Under the pieces are notes generated by a model. It worked only from the letters and a program-made list of their open reading frames with translations, was not told where the DNA came from and did not search any database. Below, one piece after another: positions 8,440 to 16,941 of a stretch of DNA of 32,138 nt; positions within the stretch are counted from its first letter, which is position 1, and each line of letters starts with the position of its first letter. The DNA comes from Planococcus sp. CAU13 (lineage in GTDB: Bacteria > Bacillota > Bacilli > Bacillales_A > Planococcaceae): assembly GCF_000775575.1 (NCBI RefSeq), contig NZ_JRGN01000170.1:1-32138 (forward strand), read 5' to 3'. Position numbers and translations under genes: made by a program.

Positions 8440-9825
8440 CTAAAAGTCTAATTTTTGAATTAAGAATTTATGCTTTCCTCTTTTAGTAAGAGCGATATTA
8501 TCAACAACTTCGACATACACCTCCAATTCGCCATTAGTTGCATTTTTCATATTTTTAATTATTTCTCTTTGATCGTTTATGTTAACTTCTTCATTTTCTA
8601 CAACTTTCATTATGACTTTACCTACTTCTTCTTGGACTAGTTGCATTCTTTTAATCTTCCTAAAGGCTTCAAAATGTTGTGCAAAGATTATTGCCGTCAT
8701 GGCTACTTTAGCACCGCTTTTCGTAATTATTTGTTCAGTTTCCCTCCCTTGTATATCTTTAATATTCATATAAGGTCTACCACATTCACACTTTTCTTTG
8801 GTATATATTGCAATATCTCCAGTCTTATATCTTAAGAAAGGCATTGCATAATTATTGAAATTAGTTGCAATTATCTCACCGGGTTCATTCTCCATAGAAA
8901 CTTCTATGCCCTCTTCATTTATTAATTCCGTAATGCCATACTCACTTTGTAAATGTAATAATTTACTACTCTCACAATTGCCTGCAATACAACTATGCTC
9001 AGTTTGACCATACAAATTAAACACTCTTGCTTTAAAGACTTTTTCAATAACTTCCTTTTGATAATCGTATAACTTTTCTGAAGAACAAAATATTGCCTTT
9101 AAATTAGGAAGATTAATTTCCAAGTTGTTTGACATTACAAATTTAGAAAGTATTTCTATAGAAGAAGGATAGGCTTGTATAAATTCCGGATTAAACTTCT
9201 CTATACTTTTTAGAAATAGTTTAATATTTTCATTAGTTAAGTTATAAGAAGATAAAATTAAATCTTTTCCGTTTGACTCCATTGAACCGTTTTTGACTTT
9301 ATTGCCCCTTATAATAACAAATTTTTGCCTTATTTTAGGATTAAATCCTGCCCTTTTCCAAATATGACTAACAAATGCCCATTCACGAGGCACCCCAGTT
9401 CTTTTATCTTCATAAAAAGCTAGTGGGGTGCCAGACGACCCTCCTGTAGTTTGCAACTTTAAATGCTTTTTAGGAATATTTTTTGCTGTTAAATCATCAA
9501 AGTTTTCTCTAATAACTTCCTTAGTTAAATAAGGTAATTTTTTTAAATCCTTTATAGAAACAATATCCGAAGGTTTTAAATTTCTTTCGTCAAAGATTTT
9601 TTTATAATATGGAACATTATTATAGCAATGATTTACTAATTTTTTTAATTGATGTTGTTGATACTCTTTAACTTGAAGGTGATTAGAATTTTCAGCTTTA
9701 CTAAGTTGATTATAGGTTTCACGAAAGGTTCTACCATACCTGTAATAGTATGGTACCGATTCTCTCGCGTAATAAAATGGCTTTAACACATTTTTTGGTA
9801 ATATTTTTTTTATAATCTCTTTCAT
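8440..9825 (-). CDS. PaaK/CapK-like adenylate-forming enzyme (ANL superfamily)
   Basis: A 461-residue protein related to phenylacetate-CoA ligase and coenzyme F390 synthetase, a group that recurs in capsule loci with unsettled function. Adenylate-forming motifs are all present: phosphate-binding TTGGSSGTP at about 126-134, YGQTEHS at 272-278, and RYKTGD at 332-337 with the ATP-ribose-binding Asp. Cysteines at about 284, 346 and 348 (GNCESS, CECGR) resemble the metal-binding cysteines of the PaaK group. Such enzymes activate a carboxylate as acyl-AMP. Here the substrate could be an acyl donor or a sugar uronic acid, which is inference. The ATG has AGGAG five bases ahead. It lies between the flippase and the heparinase-fold gene, 70 bp from the latter. 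It is unlikely to be a catabolic phenylacetate gene, since no paa genes accompany it. Confidence 0.8.
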   Translation of the reverse strand: MKEIIKKILPKNVLKPFYYARESVPYYYRYGRTFRETYNQLSKAENSNHLQVKEYQQHQLKKLVNHCYNNVPYYKKIFDERNLKPSDIVSIKDLKKLPYLTKEVIRENFDDLTAKNIPKKHLKLQTTGGSSGTPLAFYEDKRTGVPREWAFVSHIWKRAGFNPKIRQKFVIIRGNKVKNGSMESNGKDLILSSYNLTNENIKLFLKSIEKFNPEFIQAYPSSIEILSKFVMSNNLEINLPNLKAIFCSSEKLYDYQKEVIEKVFKARVFNLYGQTEHSCIAGNCESSKLLHLQSEYGITELINEEGIEVSMENEPGEIIATNFNNYAMPFLRYKTGDIAIYTKEKCECGRPYMNIKDIQGRETEQIITKSGAKVAMTAIIFAQHFEAFRKIKRMQLVQEEVGKVIMKVVENEEVNINDQREIIKNMKNATNGELEVYVEVVDNIALTKRGKHKFLIQKLDF

Positions 9826-9895
9826 TTAAACTCCTCTAGTAAATTTATTTTTGATCTAATACTAACGATAATAGTCCAAACACTTAAAATATTCC

Positions 9896-11854
9896 CTAAA
9901 TACTTTTTAGCTTTATATTAGTAATAATTTCATTTTCCATTGTTTCTACAATTAATGATTTAGTTTCCTCAATGTGGCCATAGGCTCTAGAATAATATTT
10001 GTTTATAATTTCTAACTTACTACCGCTAGTAAAATTCATATTAACTTTATATTTTTTACCGTATAATATTACACTTTTATTCTCAATAGTGACCCTAATT
10101 TCCGGTGAAAAAATAAAGTTCAATTCCTTTTTTAACCCTACATTGTCATTTACACAATCCACTATCTTTAAACTTTTTGTATCATTAAATACTATATTTC
10201 TTTTATGTTTAAGAATTTTATTTTTATACCTAAATCCAGAATGTTCTCCAACAAACCTATTCTGGCCGAATTCTAAAATTTTGGCATTAGATTGGTTTTC
10301 TAAAACAAACAAATTTTCACCAATGTAATTCTGTTCCAATTCAGCAACGCGTAAGGTATTATGGTAACAAGTACTTCGAAATACATTTCTCATTTTAGGA
10401 TTCGAGGTATAGGCATAGGTTCCGGGATCAATAATAAAGTCCTCTCCATCAATATTAAGTTCGAAGCTTAATTGATCGTTATGTGAATGTCCTCCTTTGC
10501 CAGCAGTCCCGATATCTCCACATCGAATTAATAAATATAATTCCTTATTTCTAATAATATGAATGCCACCCTGGGGATAAGTTACTGATTTCAACTTTCT
10601 CTCTTTACTTGTACTTTCAGTTAACTTATCAAACAACCATAGAGCTGCAAGTTGATTAGAATTAAAGTAGCTAAAATCGTTGCGGTGAAAGTATTCACTT
10701 GATACACCGAGTAAATATCTGAAGTCTTTTTTTTCCTCACTTCTATAGTCTGAAAATATAATAAATTTACCGCTATCCATATCGCCTACTTGAGGGATTA
10801 GACCATTTGATTTTGTTATATTCATTAAAACTTCGCTCATTTTTTCAAGTCTTAATTTAAATGATTGTGAGAACTCGATATTGTTTCGATCACACAAAAT
10901 CGACGTATAAAGCAATAACTCAGTTACTAGGCAATGGTAAGCAGTAGAAGCTTCATAATTAAATCCATCTTCATAAACTTGTTTTTTAATCTCAATTTCT
11001 AGCTCAGCCATACCTAAATTTAACCAATATTTACTCTTATTTTTCTTCAAGTTAACATTATTAAAGTATAGACCTAACCAAACAAGGCCAACAAGATCTG
11101 TAATATAATGGTTATTACTAATTTCGCTTTTTTCAAGATTTTTAGAAATGAATTCTCCGTGCATATATAAGGATTTATTGAAATTAATCCAAAAATCACT
11201 TTCTATACTTTTGCTCTGCTTAAAATAATAAGAGCCTAAAATCCAATTACAAGCTCGAATGGCTACATCCATCGCACATGTCCAGTTTATAGACATTTCA
11301 AATGGGTTTACCTCCAGCCAACTTTCTATTTGATTCTTAAATTCTTCAGCATATTTTTCATTATTAGTTAACCAATATGCTTGACCAAGTGTAGGAATAT
11401 GCTGGAATCTAGACAATTCCCAAGGAACTTTTACATCTGCTGCGTTATTTAAATCGATTGTCTTTATTTTATTGTAATATTTATTCTTCCAAATAAAACC
11501 AGTTTTAAAATCTTGATTCCAGTTAATGTTTCTTCCTAACTGAACATCTCCAGAACCTAGAAGATTGAAGATATGATCACATACCTTATCTGCAGATTCA
11601 ATTGTCTCCTTGACAACTCCCTTTTTTTCTAAAAAGTCATTATAATACTTTTTATTTTCGATATTAAATAATGATGTCATATTTGAAGACCAATTTTCAA
11701 AAGGATAGCTTTCTACATTAATTTTATTTTCGGTAACTCTAGCTTCTCTATATATATGATAAGCTTTTGAATAAGTTTTTTTATATATTTTCTTGACTAA
11801 AATATTCGGTGGTATTTCTTTCACTTTTTTCAAATAACCTCTAGATAAAGTCAT
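9896..11854 (-). CDS. Heparinase II/III-fold protein (uronate lyase or epimerase-like)
   Basis: About 652 residues with an N-terminal alpha/alpha-toroid and a C-terminal beta-sandwich of the heparinase II/III type. The catalytic set seen in this fold is present (numbering approximate): Asn-Asn-His near 248 (SNNHYITDLVG), Tyr near 306 in YEASTAYH, and the His pair near 456-458 in GGHSHNDQLSFEL, followed by IDPGTYAYT and FRSTCYHNTL. Such proteins beta-eliminate uronic acid polymers; dermatan-sulfate C5-epimerase shares the fold. There is no signal peptide, only a basic N-terminus, so it probably acts inside the cell, perhaps on a lipid-linked intermediate. The start is ATG 11852-11854; a TTG two codons earlier is closer to the GGAG site and remains possible. 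It sits 70 bp ahead of the adenylating enzyme, and the locus makes UDP-uronic acids, so a uronate substrate is sensible. Confidence 0.85.
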   Translation of the reverse strand: MTLSRGYLKKVKEIPPNILVKKIYKKTYSKAYHIYREARVTENKINVESYPFENWSSNMTSLFNIENKKYYNDFLEKKGVVKETIESADKVCDHIFNLLGSGDVQLGRNINWNQDFKTGFIWKNKYYNKIKTIDLNNAADVKVPWELSRFQHIPTLGQAYWLTNNEKYAEEFKNQIESWLEVNPFEMSINWTCAMDVAIRACNWILGSYYFKQSKSIESDFWINFNKSLYMHGEFISKNLEKSEISNNHYITDLVGLVWLGLYFNNVNLKKNKSKYWLNLGMAELEIEIKKQVYEDGFNYEASTAYHCLVTELLLYTSILCDRNNIEFSQSFKLRLEKMSEVLMNITKSNGLIPQVGDMDSGKFIIFSDYRSEEKKDFRYLLGVSSEYFHRNDFSYFNSNQLAALWLFDKLTESTSKERKLKSVTYPQGGIHIIRNKELYLLIRCGDIGTAGKGGHSHNDQLSFELNIDGEDFIIDPGTYAYTSNPKMRNVFRSTCYHNTLRVAELEQNYIGENLFVLENQSNAKILEFGQNRFVGEHSGFRYKNKILKHKRNIVFNDTKSLKIVDCVNDNVGLKKELNFIFSPEIRVTIENKSVILYGKKYKVNMNFTSGSKLEIINKYYSRAYGHIEETKSLIVETMENEIITNIKLKSI

Positions 11855-12342
11855 TTTCAAAGCGCTCCTATCATAAAGTCTATTTAAAATAAGACGTATA
11901 TAAATTCAATAAATCGAATTAATTAATTTTAGTAATCAAAATTAACAAAACATTAAATGCCTAATTAAAACAATTGGAAAATTTTTTTAGAATAGAAGAA
12001 TCAAGTAGTTCTGTTTAAATCTACTAAAAAGCTGTAACATATGAGCAAGAATACATGGAAACTTTATCTGGCAAACGGTTTAGTGTTATTAATTTTTAAG
12101 AAATCGTTGAAATCTTTTATACTTCTAGACAAGATTTATACACAGAAGACTGGCGTTACAGACCAATAAACTACATGTGGAATGACCCCTTTTAAAAAAA
12201 CAAAAAGGCGGGATGAAGTAATTCTTTAAAACCTACTCCTCTTAGAGTATTTGAGAAAGATATTTCTCTAACTCAATTTATTATAGTAATGTATTTTAAA
12301 AAACATCATCTTAATAGCAATGAATTTAATAACTAAATATAA
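11855..12342. other. AT-rich gap in the cassette without a recognisable gene
   Basis: About 490 bp of very AT-rich DNA. No convincing intact gene, terminator or RNA structure is visible. A short rightward frame around 12030-12200 reads as protein-like text with stops, but I cannot assign it. The leftward heparinase gene may have its own promoter here, though I see no strong match to the sigma-A consensus. Confidence 0.45.
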
Positions 12343-13506
12343 CTAACCTATTATTTTCCTTGCTATTACTTCTGGTTTAAATTCCGGAGAAGGTATGTAT
12401 TCACGCTTTTCTATAAGGATATCTTTTATAGTGTTTACGATACTTTTTTCATTATTTTTACATGTATAAAATCTATCAAAACTATTTAGATATTCAACTA
12501 TTTCATTTACGTGATCTCCATCTAATATTACCAATATAGGTTTATTAGTAGCTGCATAGTGATAAAGTTTACCTGGTATTTGAGTTCCTGTTTTGTTTAG
12601 AACACAAATTAATATACTGCATTCTTTCTCCAATTGTTCTACTTTACTCTGATTGATTCTAGGGAGAACAAAAATGTCTTTTGTACTACTTAATTCCATA
12701 TTAGAATTTCCAGCTATCACACAACTAAAGTTATTATTTTTACATGCTGAATAAAACGGTAATAGGTTTCTTACTTCATATTTATAATCACCAAAGTATC
12801 CTAATTTCAAACTTTCTTCATTAATTTTATTTATTACATATATTTTCTCATCGAGGTAAGGAATAGGGACAAACTTCATCCGCTCAGCTAATTCCGGAAA
12901 TAACTTTCTTTGTTCTTTCAGTGTGAAAGGCGAAACATAAATAATTCGATTTGCTTGAGAAAGTAATCTATATTCAACTTTTTTAATGTAAGCATTTGGC
13001 AGGATTGTTTTATTAGTTATATCAAGTGTTAAGGGATCTCCCCAGTATTGAACCCACTCCCCATACTTTAAACCCTGTTCTATTAATTTACTCACAGCAA
13101 CATGTGAACTTTTGGGGTCAGAGGAGGAAATAATTAAATCATAGTAATCAATCTTCAAAAGACCTTTATTAATATTCTTTGCTACATTGATACTGTTATC
13201 AAATAAACTGAATGAATGATAAACCTTCCTCAATAGAGGTAATATTGTCTTCTTAACTATTCCTAACATAGTTTGATTACTTTCCACTAATGAATTATAA
13301 ATTTTATTATTCTCTGTATAAATAACTCTATCACAGTCTATAATACCATTTGAGTTATCGTAGTATTCATCGTTTTCACGTGCTGGAAGTGTTAATACAT
13401 CAATTTTATGCCCATCTATTTTTAATCCTTTAATCAAAGCTTTATTCCTAATCATTGCAGAAGTATTTTTTTGATGTGAACTTAGTGTTACAAATAAAAC
13501 ATTAAT
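12343..13506 (-). CDS. Glycosyltransferase, family 4-like, with apparent ATT start
   Basis: About 388 residues of GT-B type. The N-terminus INVLFVTLSSHQKNTSAMIRN has the usual GT4 opening strand and loop; the C-terminal half has LKLGYFGDYKYEVRNL and the donor-site TGTQIPGKLYHYAATNKPIL, in the position where classical GT4 enzymes have E-x7-E. The normal start would be the first residue of INVLFV. That codon is ATT (13504-13506), preceded by AAAGAGGTGG with six bases between, and it overlaps the TAA of the polymerase gene. The only canonical upstream choice is a TTG at 13536 with no ribosome site. I therefore place the start at ATT, by non-standard initiation, a point mutation of ATG, or a base-call error. 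Translation is probably coupled to the upstream gene. The donor is unknown. Confidence 0.8.
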   Translation of the reverse strand: MNVLFVTLSSHQKNTSAMIRNKALIKGLKIDGHKIDVLTLPARENDEYYDNSNGIIDCDRVIYTENNKIYNSLVESNQTMLGIVKKTILPLLRKVYHSFSLFDNSINVAKNINKGLLKIDYYDLIISSSDPKSSHVAVSKLIEQGLKYGEWVQYWGDPLTLDITNKTILPNAYIKKVEYRLLSQANRIIYVSPFTLKEQRKLFPELAERMKFVPIPYLDEKIYVINKINEESLKLGYFGDYKYEVRNLLPFYSACKNNNFSCVIAGNSNMELSSTKDIFVLPRINQSKVEQLEKECSILICVLNKTGTQIPGKLYHYAATNKPILVILDGDHVNEIVEYLNSFDRFYTCKNNEKSIVNTIKDILIEKREYIPSPEFKPEVIARKIIG

Positions 13507-14830
13507 CTGAAACCACCTCTTTATTTCTATTTCCAATACGTAAAAGTATCAATATAATATAAATAATTATCCAAAATCTCGGTTGCATAAAATCGCCTCT
13601 ATAGATCGAGCTCGTAAATAAATGTATAGTCAATACCCAAGCATAGAGACTGTACTTATTGTTTTTCAAACTTCCCCAAGAAACCTTTAAAAGTTTATAA
13701 AAAATAGTTATGTAACAAATCAACCCTATATACCCTAATTCATAAACCGTATCTGTAAATAGATTATTTGATGTTACATGGACGTTCGTGCCATTAGGTA
13801 AAAATTTTGTTAAATGTAAAAAATTAAATGAACTAGGCCCATACCCAAATAAACCTTGTAAAAAATTCCCCTCCAAAACCCAAATAAAAGGCATAAGAAC
13901 CATAAATAATCTACTATGTTGTTGTATATCGAACATAGTGCTTAATCGACCAATAAATGGATATAGGAGCTCCATTATTTGTTGGTAATAAATAAATGAA
14001 AAAGCAGAAATAAATAATAAGAATAATATACTTGCGCTTAAATATTTTCTTTTAAATTCGAAGCTTCTATATTTCACCAAACCTATTATTGTTATTAATG
14101 ACACCGAAAATGTATTTAGATATCCTCCTCCAGAATAAGAAAATACTATCAAAAATAAACCAAAAAATATTATCATTATCGGCTTTTTACTAACTATAAA
14201 AGCAATAATAATTAAATCAATTATTAAAGGTGCAAAATAGCTAGGCTCATTTGCAAGTGAAGTAAGACGGTTTCCTATAATGAACTCACTACCTTGAACA
14301 CTGTGAATTTGATTACGCGTCTCTAAATTTAAAAAAGGAATTCCTATAGAATAGTGTAAAAATTGCCAAGCTCCAATAAGTGCAAAAAATAAAACCCCAT
14401 AATAATACTTTTTAATTAAAGAAATGATTTCGTCTGCGGTCCAGTTTGCTGAAATTGATAATAGTCCTATAAGTAACATTACATTTAAAAATACTAGCAC
14501 CATTCTTCCAAAAATGTCACTAGATACATATTGCAAATAATTTGTATCGCTCTCAAAGAAGAGGCTGAAAATAATCCCTATAAAAGAGATTAAAATTGGT
14601 ATTAGAAATAGCAAAATTATATTTATTTCTAATAACGTTACTTGGATCTTTTTCTTTTTCAAAAAATAAGTAATTAAATACGAAACAGAAATCATTGTGA
14701 TAATTACAGTAGTCGGAATAAACGGAATTAAATTTTGAAACCAGCTTGATACTGCAAAAGGTGCTGCAATAAAAATTATATATATAGGTAATTTATCTAA
14801 ATAGTTAGAATTCACAATTATTATGCTCAC
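13502..14830 (-). CDS. Wzy-like O-antigen/capsule polymerase
   Basis: A 442-residue integral membrane protein with about 11-12 hydrophobic segments and one larger external loop before the last helices (about 290-350). This is the architecture of Wzy polymerases, which join flipped repeat units at the outer face. Sequence conservation in this family is weak, but the motifs LANEPSYFAPL and GLFGYGPSSFNF with a following VHVTSNNLFTDTVYELGYIGL stretch are typical of the O-antigen ligase/polymerase family. The first possible codon is GTG 14828-14830; a second GTG five codons in (14813-14815) lies about ten bases after AGGTGAG and is equally possible. The gene follows a glycosyltransferase by 29 bp, and its stop overlaps the ribosome-binding/start region of the next one, so the three are probably cotranscribed. 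Confidence 0.82.
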   Translation of the reverse strand: MSIIIVNSNYLDKLPIYIIFIAAPFAVSSWFQNLIPFIPTTVIITMISVSYLITYFLKKKKIQVTLLEINIILLFLIPILISFIGIIFSLFFESDTNYLQYVSSDIFGRMVLVFLNVMLLIGLLSISANWTADEIISLIKKYYYGVLFFALIGAWQFLHYSIGIPFLNLETRNQIHSVQGSEFIIGNRLTSLANEPSYFAPLIIDLIIIAFIVSKKPIMIIFFGLFLIVFSYSGGGYLNTFSVSLITIIGLVKYRSFEFKRKYLSASILFLLFISAFSFIYYQQIMELLYPFIGRLSTMFDIQQHSRLFMVLMPFIWVLEGNFLQGLFGYGPSSFNFLHLTKFLPNGTNVHVTSNNLFTDTVYELGYIGLICYITIFYKLLKVSWGSLKNNKYSLYAWVLTIHLFTSSIYRGDFMQPRFWIIIYIILILLRIGNRNKEVVSD

Positions 14831-14859
14831 CTGCTAATAAATTCATTTTCCTAAAAAAG

Positions 14860-15639
14860 TTACTTCATTTCTTTAATGCCTCTAACCATCAATTTATAAG
14901 CCTCAAACCAGCTTTTTTCTTTTTTATATTTATTCTTATGGCGAAGGGCAAATTGTAATGCAAAAACTATTGATTTCTTTTTAAATAAAGAAGCGTACAA
15001 TGCACCTTTATCATGAAAATATTTGTCTGTGTATCCATTAAACCAAGTGGAATCTTCTTGACTAACTTCTCCAATTGTGGAAGAGTTCGAATATACTTTT
15101 AAGCCTTTTTTTATTGCGTTAAAGATAAATAAGCTGTCTTCTCCAGAACCATACTTTGCCCCTCCACCAAAAAGCAAAGAAAAATAGAGATTTTCTTTTT
15201 TCAAAGATTCAGTTTTTATAGCCATTCTATATGTTCCATACCTTAAACAATTAAACCATCTAACTCGTTTATTTTTTTCTATTTTCTTTGATTGCCTTAA
15301 AAAGTTTTTACTTGGGACATTAAACACAATCATATCAGCATCTGGTTGTTTTTTAAAAGCGTCTAATATAATTTTCTCATAGCCCTCAACATAAACAACA
15401 TCGTCATCAGCAAACAAGCAAATATCTGCGCTAGCTCTCATCAAAGCATTATTTCGACTTAACCCTACCCCTCTTTCTGCAAAAGATAAAAATTTTATTA
15501 TGTTTTCTTTAAAGATAAATTCTTTTACTTCATATTTTTCACATTGATTAACAATAATTGCCTCCGTACTTAAATTCATTTTTTCCACCAAATTATAATC
15601 TTTTTGATGCATGGTAGATACTAATACTTGCAAGTTCAT
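14860..15639 (-). CDS. Glycosyltransferase, family 2-like (GT-A)
   Basis: A 259-residue transferase lacking the usual long N-terminal strand set, but with the GT-A core: GVGLSRNNALMRAS, then FADDDVVY with the metal-binding Asp cluster at about 78-80, and later GGGAKYGSGEDSLFIF, where the GED carries the probable catalytic acidic residue. It begins MNLQVLVSTMHQKDYNL, a pattern seen in a subgroup of capsule transferases. The ribosome site is the best in the cassette: AAGGAGG seven bases before the ATG. A 142-bp gap with promoter-like sequences lies upstream, suggesting internal transcription from here. The product is cytoplasmic; substrates are unknown. Confidence 0.83.
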   Translation of the reverse strand: MNLQVLVSTMHQKDYNLVEKMNLSTEAIIVNQCEKYEVKEFIFKENIIKFLSFAERGVGLSRNNALMRASADICLFADDDVVYVEGYEKIILDAFKKQPDADMIVFNVPSKNFLRQSKKIEKNKRVRWFNCLRYGTYRMAIKTESLKKENLYFSLLFGGGAKYGSGEDSLFIFNAIKKGLKVYSNSSTIGEVSQEDSTWFNGYTDKYFHDKGALYASLFKKKSIVFALQFALRHKNKYKKEKSWFEAYKLMVRGIKEMK

Positions 15640-15686
15640 TACTATACCTCCTTAGTTCTTTAACCAGAAAATTTTCTTTTATAACT

Positions 15687-15758
15687 ATTATAGTCAAGTT
15701 TTTTATTTACTAATATTTCATTCCTGTTTTAAGTAAGAATTAGTGGATAAATTGTCAA
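15687..15758 (-). promoter_or_regulatory. Possible internal promoter ahead of the GT2-like gene
   Basis: Leftward, a TTGACA (15753-15758) and, further down, a perfect TATAAT (15687-15692) lie in the 142-bp gap, but they are not correctly spaced with each other. Each would need a weak partner hexamer. The gap and the strong ribosome site after it make an internal start likely, but its exact position is not clear. Confidence 0.3.
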
Positions 15759-15781
15759 AAAAACTATAGAGTATTCAAGTT

Positions 15782-16687
15782 TCAATTAAACTTTTTAATT
15801 TTCTTTTTAAAATAGAGAAGTTCAGAAAGACAGTTTTTTGGCGAAGTAATTATAGCTTTAAAAAAGTGTATAAAAAACAAAAAATGCATACCACTTCTTT
15901 TACCTACCATCATCATGACTGCATGATGTCTAAACTTAATATATGTCTTTTCTTTTTTATTTAGATATTTAAAATATTTTTTTTTGAAATTATATAGCTC
16001 TATTTCTTTTTCAACTTTATTAGTCCCTAGTGAAATCCTTTCTTGATTATGAGCATATTGAATTACATCAGCACCTTGCATATATCCAATATTTAATCCT
16101 CTTTCAATTGCCTTTAACATTAGCATAAATTCTTGTCCCATTTTAACATCATCAAAACCCTCTAATTTTAGTATAGACTCTATCTTAAACATAAAAGTAG
16201 AGGTCGGAGTTAAGTGATGCATCAAATGCTCTTTTAAGAGATCTTTATTAGATAGACTTGTAATATAATTATGTTCTCTGTAATCAATTAATACATCATC
16301 ACTATTATGAATTCTTACATCTGTGAATGAGAGATCATAATCATTTTGCAACATAAACCTTAATTGCTTACCTACTTTGTGTGGCAAATAAATATCATCA
16401 TCATCCAGAAATGTAATGAATTTTCCATTGGCATTTTTAATTCCTACATTCCTAGCAAATGCACCTCCTAGAGACTTATTATTTTTTACATAAATTACTC
16501 TATAGTCAGTAGAATATTTCTTCATTTTTATTTCTGTTTCGGCTCTATGCTGGCTATCAGGAATATTGTCATCCACTACCACAACTTCTATGTTTGAATA
16601 GGTTTGATTTAAAACAGATTCTATTGCTCTTTCTAAAAGATTACTACGTTTATACGTTGGAATTATAATACTTACTTTGTTGAACAT
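15782..16687 (-). CDS. Glycosyltransferase, family 2 (GT-A)
   Basis: A 301-residue inverting transferase. The N-terminal NKVSIIIPTYKRSNLLERAI and SVLNQTYSNIEVVVVDDN are the classical GT2 opening, followed by GGAFARNVGIKNANGKFITF and the metal-binding LDDDDIY at about 94-100. The C-terminal 80 residues are basic and partly hydrophobic, consistent with membrane attachment. The start ATG has AAGG about ten bases upstream, which is weaker than its neighbours. Upstream is a 254-bp AT-rich gap to the UDP-glucose dehydrogenase gene without a clear terminator. It would add one residue of the repeat unit; the sugar is unknown. Confidence 0.88.
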   Translation of the reverse strand: MFNKVSIIIPTYKRSNLLERAIESVLNQTYSNIEVVVVDDNIPDSQHRAETEIKMKKYSTDYRVIYVKNNKSLGGAFARNVGIKNANGKFITFLDDDDIYLPHKVGKQLRFMLQNDYDLSFTDVRIHNSDDVLIDYREHNYITSLSNKDLLKEHLMHHLTPTSTFMFKIESILKLEGFDDVKMGQEFMLMLKAIERGLNIGYMQGADVIQYAHNQERISLGTNKVEKEIELYNFKKKYFKYLNKKEKTYIKFRHHAVMMMVGKRSGMHFLFFIHFFKAIITSPKNCLSELLYFKKKIKKFN

Positions 16688-16941
16688 TTTTATTCAGCGC
16701 CTTACTTATTATATTTATTAAGAAATATAAAGTCAGAAAGTATTTATACTAAGCGTGTTTTCTTGAGCCTTATAACGATTTTCACATCAACAGAAAGACT
16801 CGATCGGTTGAACTAAAATGCTTAATTCATTAAAATATTAATCTATAAATAATAAATATATGGTAATATCAACTTCAAAAATTTTATGGAGAGACATCAT
16901 TGAATAAGCAAACCGGTTCAATGCTATTTCTTCTATATAAA

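Noticed and set aside
8440..9825. Catabolic phenylacetate-CoA ligase
   Set aside because: Motifs fit the ANL fold, but no paa genes are near and it is embedded in a polysaccharide operon, so a catabolic name would mislead.
12030..12240. Rightward protein-like text (EIVEIFYTSRQ and INYMWNDPF) that resembles a transposase tail
   Set aside because: Only loosely like IS3 orfB C-termini, interrupted by stops, and without terminal repeats. Not enough to call a mobile-element remnant.
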